64,000 bases of DNA from Selenomonadaceae bacterium (GTDB lineage: Bacteria; Bacillota; Negativicutes; Selenomonadales; Selenomonadaceae), in assembly GCA_017477125.1 (NCBI GenBank), contig JAFUXN010000083.1, positions 37,990-101,989 of the forward strand, in the 5' to 3' direction. A model generated the notes under the pieces. It was not told the DNA's origin, made no database searches, and saw only the letters and a list, made by a program, of their open reading frames with translations. Position 1 is the stretch's first letter. Each line of letters begins with the position of its first letter. Below, piece by piece: positions 27,342 through 34,575 of this stretch. The translations under genes and the position numbers were made by a program.

Positions 27342-28484
27342 TCATTTGCAGTAAAGTACCATCTCCCAATCGCTCGGCACGCGCGGGTTCATATTGAACC
27401 TATTCCTCAGATTTATAAACGTTTCACTGAATAAGCCGCAACCAATACTGTAATGCCTGAAAGCAAACTCATAATCCGACCGCAGTGATTTGATATACCG
27501 AGCGAGAGTCCAAATATCCTCCGGTTTGTGATACGCGCAAACAGCCATCTTGGGTTTCCAACGAATGATTGACTTCGCTGCTCCCTTTAAGCAGTCGAGC
27601 TCCGCGCCCTCGATGTCAAGTTTAATGTAATCTATGCGCGGAACATCATGCCTGCTGACGTACGTGTCAAGATCAATGAACTTTGCAACCTCACCCCCCC
27701 CCATAGAAGTCATGTAACTGCCCGACCCCTGAGAGACATATGAGGCAGTACTCTCTCTGGAACTGAGTCCCAAGTTTTCTGCCGTAAAATGATATTTCTC
27801 GGCGAGCTGAAGGCACTTTTGATAGTTTTTATGATCCATCTCGAAGGAGTAAACGGTCGCTCCCTGTTTGAGAAAGTCGATCGCTGTGTTGCCGTCGTAA
27901 GCACCACCATCAATCGCAATGTCTCCCTCTGCGACAGTGAACGGCGCAAGCCAATACTGCGGTTCGACGGCAAAACGATAATAACAAATTTGGTTAGATA
28001 CCCGTCTCTTAAGCATTCCAAGGTAAGTAAGTCGAGATTCTTCATCTTTGAACAGCTGATACACCTCAGCAATTTCTCCGAGATGTTGATAAATGAAATC
28101 ACAATACCGTTCCATGCCGAGCGAATCGCCAAGCTGCAGTGCCTTTACGTTGAACCGATAAAAAAACTCGCAGAGCGTCGCCTCGCTATTCGTGTTTATG
28201 TACAACACCCATTGCGGTTTCTCCGGGAGCGACTCAAATTCTTTCAGCGTAATAACCGGAACGCCATCACACTTTATCGCTGCTCGATTGGGATCATCGA
28301 GAACAATAACATGTTGCAAATTCAAGCCGTTCTGTTTCAATACGAGCGCATTATTGACCTTGAATTGTTCAGAATCCAAACCGACGAAAAAACCGCACGG
28401 GATTTTCTTCATGAACAGCTCTTGCATGGTCTTTGAATACCGCAGATTGTTCATCTCTGACAGCGTTTTGATAAATTCCTTCAT
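27342..28484 (-). CDS. FkbM-family methyltransferase, poly-G tract in frame
   Basis: A 380-residue paralog of the frame-shifted gene at 15519-16683. ATG 28484 follows AAGGAGG with 8-base spacing. The first ~160 residues are a shared domain of unknown role; the C-terminal half has AIDGGAYDGNTA, FEMDHKNYQKC and IDYIKLDIEGAE of FkbM SAM-dependent methyltransferases. Near residue 261 a run of nine G codes Met-Gly-Gly-Gly. Here it is in frame, but a one-base slip would cut the protein inside the methyltransferase domain. More AT-rich than the suf genes around it, which suggests transfer. Confidence 0.85.
   Translation of the reverse strand: MKEFIKTLSEMNNLRYSKTMQELFMKKIPCGFFVGLDSEQFKVNNALVLKQNGLNLQHVIVLDDPNRAAIKCDGVPVITLKEFESLPEKPQWVLYINTNSEATLCEFFYRFNVKALQLGDSLGMERYCDFIYQHLGEIAEVYQLFKDEESRLTYLGMLKRRVSNQICYYRFAVEPQYWLAPFTVAEGDIAIDGGAYDGNTAIDFLKQGATVYSFEMDHKNYQKCLQLAEKYHFTAENLGLSSRESTASYVSQGSGSYMTSMGGGEVAKFIDLDTYVSRHDVPRIDYIKLDIEGAELDCLKGAAKSIIRWKPKMAVCAYHKPEDIWTLARYIKSLRSDYEFAFRHYSIGCGLFSETFINLRNRFNMNPRVPSDWEMVLYCK
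27694..27702 (-). repeat. Poly-G9 tract (C9 on plus strand)
   Basis: Nine G in the coding strand of the second FkbM gene, in the reading frame that leaves the gene intact. It lies at a different point from the G10 tract of the paralog. Confidence 0.8.
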
Positions 28485-28497
28485 TGATATTACCTCC

Positions 28498-29538
28498 TTA
28501 ATGATTTTTGGGCGCCCAACAGTTGGCAAGATATTCCGCGTCGTCCATTGTCGACGCCTCTATCGCTCGACGGATCGCCTCGCTCATCACGTCCGCCGCC
28601 AACGTCCCTGCCACATTCACATCAGCCTCAACGCTCCCGACCGACGCAGAATAAATCGTGTCGCCGTCCGCCAACGTACCGACCGGCGCGATGCATCGAG
28701 CATAAGCCGCATTCGCCATCGATGAGATTTTCGTCAACTGCGTCTTGTCGAATCGTCCGTTGGTTATGATCGCTCCGATCGTCGTGTTCGTCCGATCCAT
28801 CGCCTTCACGTCGAGCCCGTAAAGCTCCGCTCGAGAGTCCGAAAAATGTTTCCGATCCGCTGTCAACAGCCCCGCAATCTTCTTGCCGTCGCGATGATCG
28901 TAAATGTCTCCGAGCGCATTGACAGAGACGATCGCCGCCACCTTCAGCTCGCCAATCTGAACCGCGTACACTCCCAAGCCGCTCTTCATCGAGCGAACCA
29001 TGCCGTGCAACTTGCCGACCGTCGCTCCAGTTCCCGCGCCGTACGAGCCGCTTTTGATCTTCTCTCGACGCATCGCCGCTTCGCATGCCGCTCGTCCCAT
29101 GCCCGCATCGGGGCGTCGCGTTGAGCCGTAGCCGAGATCAAATATATCGCTTTGAACGACGATCGGCACGAGCGAAACTTTTGTATCGTAGCCGATCCCA
29201 TGCTCCTCGAGCCATTGCATCACGCCGTCCGACGCCGCCAAGCCGTAAGCCGAGCCTCCCGCCAGCACGATCGCATTGACGGGCGTGGGATTGGTCGTCG
29301 GAGAGATGACGGGCGTCTCACGCGATGCAGGTCCGCCGCCGCTTATGTCCACGCCCACCGGCACGCCCTTCGGAAAGATCATCACCGTCACGCCGGTCTT
29401 GGCTTGATCGTCCTGCGCGTTGCCGACAAATACTCCGTCGATGTCGCGGATATCGATCTCCTTCATCGACGCCGCTTCGACCGTTGAAATCATCAATGCC
29501 ATCACTGCCATCAGTACTGCCGACAATAATTTCCTCAT
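28498..29538 (-). CDS. Secreted P1 (DmpA/S58) family peptidase
   Basis: A 346-residue protein with a clear signal peptide (MRKLLSAVLMAVMALM, cut near EAAS), so it acts in the periplasm. The family features LAGGSAYGLAASDGVM, GAGTGATVGK and APVGTLADGDTIY match P1 aminopeptidases, which self-cleave next to the nucleophile; the NTTIGAIITN segment is the likely cleavage site (inference). ATG 29538 is preferred to ATG 29553 since AGGGG is 7 bases upstream. Overlaps the HAD gene end; sits in the suf string without a known link to it. Confidence 0.85.
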   Translation of the reverse strand: MRKLLSAVLMAVMALMISTVEAASMKEIDIRDIDGVFVGNAQDDQAKTGVTVMIFPKGVPVGVDISGGGPASRETPVISPTTNPTPVNAIVLAGGSAYGLAASDGVMQWLEEHGIGYDTKVSLVPIVVQSDIFDLGYGSTRRPDAGMGRAACEAAMRREKIKSGSYGAGTGATVGKLHGMVRSMKSGLGVYAVQIGELKVAAIVSVNALGDIYDHRDGKKIAGLLTADRKHFSDSRAELYGLDVKAMDRTNTTIGAIITNGRFDKTQLTKISSMANAAYARCIAPVGTLADGDTIYSASVGSVEADVNVAGTLAADVMSEAIRRAIEASTMDDAEYLANCWAPKNH

Positions 29539-29549
29539 GCGTGTTCCCC

Positions 29550-29921
29550 TCATAAATTCTCCTCGATCGTCACGTGCACATCGCTCAACCCTTCATTGCG
29601 TTTCAGACGTACGGCGTAGCTTGCCACCCAACCCCAAGGCTTGTCGTCGTTGAACAACAGCCTTTCGCCCACGGGTATATCAAACATGATTTCGTTATAT
29701 CGAATGCCCGCGCTCTTCAGAAACTCGATCGTCATGTCCGCATACTCCTTCGGGCGCGCCGTCAAGATCAAGATGAAATCCTCCGCCGGGATCGTTTGAA
29801 AGAACTCCGCCACGCCCGGCAACAATCGATCGCCGTCCTCGCGATATCCGTTGTGCACCACCAGCGTCCCGTCGAGATCGAATATCCACGTCTTGCGCAG
29901 CGTCGACAGTTTGAGCTCCAT
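29550..29921 (-). CDS. Small HAD-like phosphatase
   Basis: A 123-residue protein with the HAD motif I FDLDGTL near residue 14, motif II ILTAR and a late FNDDKPWG acidic motif. It lacks a large cap domain, like phosphatases and polysaccharide-linked HAD proteins. Substrate unknown. It follows sufB by 15 bases and slightly overlaps the start region of the P1 peptidase, so it is the first cargo gene inside the suf operon. Confidence 0.75.
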   Translation of the reverse strand: MELKLSTLRKTWIFDLDGTLVVHNGYREDGDRLLPGVAEFFQTIPAEDFILILTARPKEYADMTIEFLKSAGIRYNEIMFDIPVGERLLFNDDKPWGWVASYAVRLKRNEGLSDVHVTIEENL

Positions 29922-29936
29922 GATCTTCAGCCTCCC

Positions 29937-31334
29937 TCAACGTTCCAATTCGAGATTGATCAAGTTGTTCATCTCGACCGCGTACTCGAGCGGCAACTCC
30001 TTCGCGATCGGCTCGACAAATCCTCTGACGATCATCGCCCGCGCTTCGTTCTCGTCGATCCCGCGCGCCGTCAAATAATATATCGCTTCCTCACTGATCC
30101 GACCAATCTTCGCCTCGTGCCCGATATCCGCGTCGCCGCCTTCCACGTCCATCACCGGCAGCGTGTCCGATCGAGACTCGTCATCGAGCATCAACGATTC
30201 GCAGTTAACCGAGCACTTTGCATGCGGAGCCTTCTTCGTCACCTTCACCGCCGATCGGTATGTCGCCGCTCCTCCCGACTTCGATATCGTCCTCGTGTTG
30301 ATGTTCGCCGACGTGTGCGGCGCCGCATGGATCACACTCGCGCCCGTGTCCAGCGATTGACCCTTCGACGCAAACGTTACGCCCGTGAACTCGCATCGCG
30401 CGCCCTCGCCATGCAACACCGAACACGGATACAGCATCGACACATGCGATCCGAACGACCCGCTCACCCACTCGATCAGCCCGTCGCGCTCTACCAACGC
30501 CCGCTTCGTGTTGAGGTTCATCATGTTGCGCGACCAGTTTTCGATCGTCGAGTATCTCAACCGCGCGCCCTCCTTGACGAACAGCTCAACGCAACCCGCA
30601 TGCAGATTCGTCACGTTGTACTTCGGCGCCGAACACCCTTCGATGAAGTGCAGGCTCGCCCCGGGCTCCACGATGATCAACGTGTGCTCGAATTGCCCCG
30701 CGCCCGCCGCGTTCAATCGGAAGTAGGACTGCAACGGGATTTTGACTTGCACTCCGCGCGGAACGTAGACGAACGAGCCGCCCGACCACACCGCGCCATG
30801 CAACGCCGCGAATTTATGATCCTTCGGCGGCACGAGTGTCATGAAGTACTCGCGGACGATCTCCTCGTGATCCCTCAACGCCGACTCCATGTCGGTATAA
30901 ACCACTCCGTCATCGGTCAACGACTGCTGCACGTTGTGATAAACCACTTCCGAATCGTATTGAGCGCCCACGCCCGCCAGCGACTTCTTCTCCGCCTCGG
31001 GTATGCCCAATCGATCGAATGTGTTCTTGATGTCGTCGGGAAGCTCGTCCCAACTGCCGACCATCTTCGCATCGGGCTTGACGTACGTAACAATTTGATC
31101 CATGTCGAGATCGGAAATGTCGGGACCCCACGTCGGCAGCTCGAGCGAATGATACACTGCCAGCGATCTCAATCGAAACGCCAACATCCAATCGGGATCG
31201 TTCTTCCGCGCGGAGATGTCTCGAATGATCTCCTCCGTCAAGCCCGCATGACTTTTGTACGTCGAACGATCCTCGTCTCTGATATCGTACAGCGCCCGCT
31301 CGATATCCGCCACGTAACTCTTTTGCTTATTCAT
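29937..31334 (-). CDS. sufB: SufB Fe-S scaffold protein
   Basis: A 465-residue protein, the main scaffold of the SufBC(2)D complex. Diagnostic segments include FVYVPRGVQVKIPLQSYFR, LHFIEGCSAP and the C-terminal ARGIDENEARAMIVRGF (ligand Glu region). The start ATG 31334 overlaps the sufC stop by 8 bases. The order C-B with D, S, U further down differs from the classic Firmicute C-D-S-U-B. Confidence 0.95.
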   Translation of the reverse strand: MNKQKSYVADIERALYDIRDEDRSTYKSHAGLTEEIIRDISARKNDPDWMLAFRLRSLAVYHSLELPTWGPDISDLDMDQIVTYVKPDAKMVGSWDELPDDIKNTFDRLGIPEAEKKSLAGVGAQYDSEVVYHNVQQSLTDDGVVYTDMESALRDHEEIVREYFMTLVPPKDHKFAALHGAVWSGGSFVYVPRGVQVKIPLQSYFRLNAAGAGQFEHTLIIVEPGASLHFIEGCSAPKYNVTNLHAGCVELFVKEGARLRYSTIENWSRNMMNLNTKRALVERDGLIEWVSGSFGSHVSMLYPCSVLHGEGARCEFTGVTFASKGQSLDTGASVIHAAPHTSANINTRTISKSGGAATYRSAVKVTKKAPHAKCSVNCESLMLDDESRSDTLPVMDVEGGDADIGHEAKIGRISEEAIYYLTARGIDENEARAMIVRGFVEPIAKELPLEYAVEMNNLINLELER

Positions 31335-32058
31335 TTGAAAATGCTCCGAAGCCTTCTTCCAAAACTTTGTTGACGAGCTCGGCGCCGCCCTCCTTGACGA
31401 TCAATCCGTCGAGCAACACATGCACTCGATCGACCTTCAACGATTTGAGTATCTGCGTGTTGTGAGTGATGATCACGCATGCGTTGTTCTCATTGTGGAA
31501 CTTCGCCACGCCGTTCGATACGATCTGCACCGCATCGACGTCAAGCCCGCTGTCGGTCTCGTCGAGCAACGCCAACTTCGGATTGAGCATCAACAGCTGA
31601 AGTATCTCGCTGCGCTTCTTCTCGCCGCCGCTGAACCCTACATTCATATACCGTCGAGCGTACGACTGATCCATCTTGAGCTCTGCCATCATCGATTTCA
31701 ATTGCTTGCGAAACTCGAGATATTTGAGCTTGCCGCCGCTCATCGCCTGCATCGACGTCCTGATCATGTTCTCGACCGTGATGCCCGGGATTTCCTCCGG
31801 CGCTTGGAACGACAAGAAGATGCCGCGCCGCGCCCGTTCATAAGTTTTGAGCTCGAGCAGATTTTCTCCGTCGAAGGTGATCGTTCCGTCGACGACTTCA
31901 TACTTGGGATGACCCATGATCACATTCATGAGCGTCGACTTGCCTCCGCCGTTGGGACCGAGGATCACATGCACTTCGCCCCGCCCGACGTTGAGATCGA
32001 TCCCGCGCAGAATTTCCTTGCCGTCGACCGACGCCCGCAAATTTTTTATCTCAAGCAA
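31327..32058 (-). CDS. sufC: SufC ATPase
   Basis: A 243-residue ABC-type ATPase that powers the SufBCD scaffold. Walker A is LGPNGGGKST, the signature is FSGGEKKR, and Walker B is LALLDETDSGLD. The start is set at TTG 32058 (LEIKNL), 8 bases after GGAG; TTG 32079 has no ribosome site, and the shorter start gives the usual family length. First gene of the suf operon, with a strong promoter upstream that overlaps the lgt promoter. Confidence 0.94.
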   Translation of the reverse strand: MLEIKNLRASVDGKEILRGIDLNVGRGEVHVILGPNGGGKSTLMNVIMGHPKYEVVDGTITFDGENLLELKTYERARRGIFLSFQAPEEIPGITVENMIRTSMQAMSGGKLKYLEFRKQLKSMMAELKMDQSYARRYMNVGFSGGEKKRSEILQLLMLNPKLALLDETDSGLDVDAVQIVSNGVAKFHNENNACVIITHNTQILKSLKVDRVHVLLDGLIVKEGGAELVNKVLEEGFGAFSNE

Positions 32059-32080
32059 ACGTCTCACTCCATCTGTCAAT

Positions 32081-32109
32081 TTGTTGCCATTTTAGGCGCG
32101 CCATATTAT
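32081..32109 (+). promoter_or_regulatory. Possible sigma70-type promoter for lgt
   Basis: TTGTTG (32081-32086), a 17-base spacer and TATTAT (32104-32109), overlapping the opposite suf promoter. Confidence 0.45.
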
Positions 32110-32117
32110 ATTGTCAA
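32089..32117 (-). promoter_or_regulatory. Sigma70-type promoter for the suf operon
   Basis: On the minus strand consensus TTGACA (32117-32112), a 17-base spacer and TAAAAT (32094-32089). No obvious operator for an Fe-S regulator could be identified by eye. Confidence 0.65.
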
Positions 32118-32138
32118 CAAAATTAATGGAGGCTGGTC

Positions 32139-32912
32139 ATGCATCAGTACATAGCATTCGTCGGCGACTTCCCGATCCGATCTTACGGAGTGATCCTCTC
32201 GTTGTCGATCGTGTTGGCGACCGGCGTCGGTTACTTCTTCGCCAAGCTCGACGGGCGCGGCTATGAGAAATACCTCGTCGACATCGGAATGATCGGCGGC
32301 TTCTTCGGATTGCTCGGCGCTCGATTGTGGCATGTGTTCTTCTTCGATTGGGATTACTATCAACATCACCTCGACGAACTGCTCAACGTGTGGCAGGGAG
32401 GCATGGCAGTTCAGGGCGGAGTGCTGCTCGGAGTGATCGCCGGCATGCTCTACGCCCGCTCGAAACATCTCGACGTGATCCATCTCGCCGACGTGCTGGC
32501 GCCGGCGATCGTATTGGGTCAAGCGTTGGGTCGATGCGCCAATTTGATGAACGGTGACGCATTCGGGGCGCCGACGGGATCGGATTTCGGATTGCTCTAC
32601 CCGATCGGCACGTTGGCTCGACACACTTACGGCGATCAACCCTTATACCCCGCCGAAGTTTGGGAGTGCCAACTCGACATCGTGATCTTCGCGCTGCTGT
32701 TGATCTTCCGCTCGACCGATTACGTCAAAGGTCAATGCCTCGCGCTCTACGTCATGCTCTACTCGACCGCCCGATTCATTCTCGAGTTCTTCAGAGGAGA
32801 TTATACTTCGTTGGCGTTCGGACTGTTGAAGTCGGCGCAGCTCACGAGCGTCGTCGCGTTTACGATCGCATTGATCGTGTTTATACTGTTGAGGGTGCGC
32901 GCTCGACGATAA
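32139..32912 (+). CDS. lgt: Prolipoprotein diacylglyceryl transferase
   Basis: A 257-residue inner-membrane enzyme that attaches diacylglycerol to lipoprotein cysteines. About seven hydrophobic segments are seen, with the Lgt signature GRCANLMNGDAFG in the middle and an early conserved IRSYG. GGAGG precedes ATG 32139. It diverges from sufC and is followed by tatA, both serving protein export. Confidence 0.93.
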   Translation: MHQYIAFVGDFPIRSYGVILSLSIVLATGVGYFFAKLDGRGYEKYLVDIGMIGGFFGLLGARLWHVFFFDWDYYQHHLDELLNVWQGGMAVQGGVLLGVIAGMLYARSKHLDVIHLADVLAPAIVLGQALGRCANLMNGDAFGAPTGSDFGLLYPIGTLARHTYGDQPLYPAEVWECQLDIVIFALLLIFRSTDYVKGQCLALYVMLYSTARFILEFFRGDYTSLAFGLLKSAQLTSVVAFTIALIVFILLRVRARR

Positions 32913-32919
32913 AATTATT

Positions 32920-32947
32920 TTGTTGAACTGTTGAGCCATGATATAAT
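32920..32947 (+). promoter_or_regulatory. Sigma70-type promoter for tatA
   Basis: TTGTTG (32920-32925), a 16-base spacer and consensus TATAAT (32942-32947), between lgt and tatA. Confidence 0.55.
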
Positions 32948-32980
32948 GCCCGCGAAAAATTTCCATCGGAGTGATTGCCC

Positions 32981-33316
32981 ATGTTTGGAATCGGTGCAGG
33001 AGAATTTATTTTGATCCTGGTCGTCGGACTGATCGTCTTCGGTCCGAGTAAATTGCCCGAGGTCGGTCGATCGATCGGTAAAGCCATTCGCGAATTTCGA
33101 AAGGCGCAATCGGCTCTCACCAATGCGCTGTCAGAGACCGAAGCTCAAATCGTTTCCACGCCCAAGCCCGCTCCTCAACCCGTCGTCGAGAACAAAACCG
33201 TCGAGCCTCAACGTACCACCGTCGGCGACGTCACCGAGATGATCAACGCCAAGCCCATCGCCGTCCCCAACGACAAGCTCAATCTTGCCAAGACCGACGC
33301 GGTAAAGGAGTCTTAA
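32981..33316 (+). CDS. tatA: Sec-independent translocase protein TatA
   Basis: A 111-residue protein: short N-terminus, one membrane helix (FILILVVGLIVF), the hinge FGPSKLPEVGRSIG and an amphipathic helix, as in TatA/E; then a Pro/Val-rich tail. It forms the pore of the twin-arginine export system with TatC, which is not in the window. ATG 32981 is 9 bases after GGAG. The stop is 1 base before the TTG start of the TolC gene. Confidence 0.9.
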   Translation: MFGIGAGEFILILVVGLIVFGPSKLPEVGRSIGKAIREFRKAQSALTNALSETEAQIVSTPKPAPQPVVENKTVEPQRTTVGDVTEMINAKPIAVPNDKLNLAKTDAVKES

Positions 33317-33317
33317 C

Positions 33318-34559
33318 TTGAAAACGTTTGTATCAATCGCATTGCTGTTGATGATGTCGGTGCCGGCGTCGGCGATGTCGTTGCGGGAGGCTGCCGATAT
33401 CGCGGTCGCCAACAATCCTTCGCTGCAACGCACCAAGCGCGACATCGATACCGCTCGACAAGACGTTAAGATCGCGCGCGGGCAGAAGGGCTTGAGTGTT
33501 TCGTTGAGCGGCTCGTTCAGCGCCGACAAGAGCGAGGGCGTGCAGGAGAGTGAATCGGCGTCTTCGCGAGTGACGGGCTCGATCCCTCTCTACAGCGGTC
33601 GACGTTTGGAATCTGCGATCCGATCGGCGGAGCTGGGCGTTGACATTGCTCAATTGAATTTTGATCAGTCGACGGACGATCTGATCTATCAGGTAACGAC
33701 GGCGTACGTCAATGCGTTGGAGAATCGAGCGACGGCGGCAGTCGACGTTGAGACGCGCGACAATCTTGTTGAGCATGAGAAGAATATCGAAGCGCTGTAT
33801 GTGGCGGGGTCGAAGGCGAAGATCGATTGGTTGAGGGCGACGGTCGAGACGAGCAACGCCGCTCAAGACGTGGCTCGATCGCATGCCGCCTACGAGGTGA
33901 GTTTGACTCAACTTGCGACGTTGTTATCGCTCGATGCGATCGGCGGTATCGAGGTTGAGGATTTTTTTATTGACAGCGTGATCGGCGAGCTCGATCATTA
34001 CATTCGAGCGGCGGAGGAGAATCGCAACGATCTCAAAGCCGACGAGTTAAAGATCGAGCAGGGCGAAGTTCAGGTTACGTCGGCAAAATCGGGGTGGCTG
34101 CCCGAGGTGAGCGCGAGTGCCGGCACGGGATTTTCCGCGCGGAGCAGGAAATGGGATCCGACGTCGGACGCGTCGGCGGGAGTGTCGGCGTCGTGGAGCA
34201 TCTTCGACAGCAAGGTTACCCGCGCTCGTGTAGACGAGGCTGAAATTGCAGTCGAGCAGTTGAAGTTGGCGATGCAGTCCGACGTCGAGAGCGTGCGGGA
34301 AGATGTGGTGACCGCTTACAAGAATTTGCGATCGGCGCTCGTCAGGTTCGATACGACGCAGAAGGCGGTCGAGCTCGCCGAAGAGGAACGATACATCGCG
34401 ACGGAGAGATATCGGGCGGGCGAAGGCATCTTGCTTGACGTGCTCGATGCGGAGGTGGCGTTGTCGACGGCGAAAAAAAATCACGTCAGCGCAAAATACG
34501 ATGTGATCCGATATCACTTCCAACTGTCGCATGCCATGGGCAATACCCTCAACCGTTGA
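33318..34559 (+). CDS. TolC-family outer-membrane efflux protein
   Basis: A 413-residue protein with a signal peptide (MKTFVSIALLLMMSVPASA). Two long alpha-helical repeats, starting with LREAADIAVANNPSL and repeated in the second half, match the outer-membrane channel TolC and support a diderm cell. Start TTG 33318 follows AAGGAG. The downstream order is hybrid kinase, periplasmic adaptor; with these it would form part of an efflux route, though no inner-membrane pump is adjacent. Confidence 0.9.
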   Translation: MKTFVSIALLLMMSVPASAMSLREAADIAVANNPSLQRTKRDIDTARQDVKIARGQKGLSVSLSGSFSADKSEGVQESESASSRVTGSIPLYSGRRLESAIRSAELGVDIAQLNFDQSTDDLIYQVTTAYVNALENRATAAVDVETRDNLVEHEKNIEALYVAGSKAKIDWLRATVETSNAAQDVARSHAAYEVSLTQLATLLSLDAIGGIEVEDFFIDSVIGELDHYIRAAEENRNDLKADELKIEQGEVQVTSAKSGWLPEVSASAGTGFSARSRKWDPTSDASAGVSASWSIFDSKVTRARVDEAEIAVEQLKLAMQSDVESVREDVVTAYKNLRSALVRFDTTQKAVELAEEERYIATERYRAGEGILLDVLDAEVALSTAKKNHVSAKYDVIRYHFQLSHAMGNTLNR

Positions 34560-34575
34560 TGGGAGCGTGAGTGCG

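Noticed and set aside
29574..31373. 599-codon plus-strand open frame opposite sufB
   Set aside because: Shadow of sufB, rich in Arg/His/Leu with no domain.
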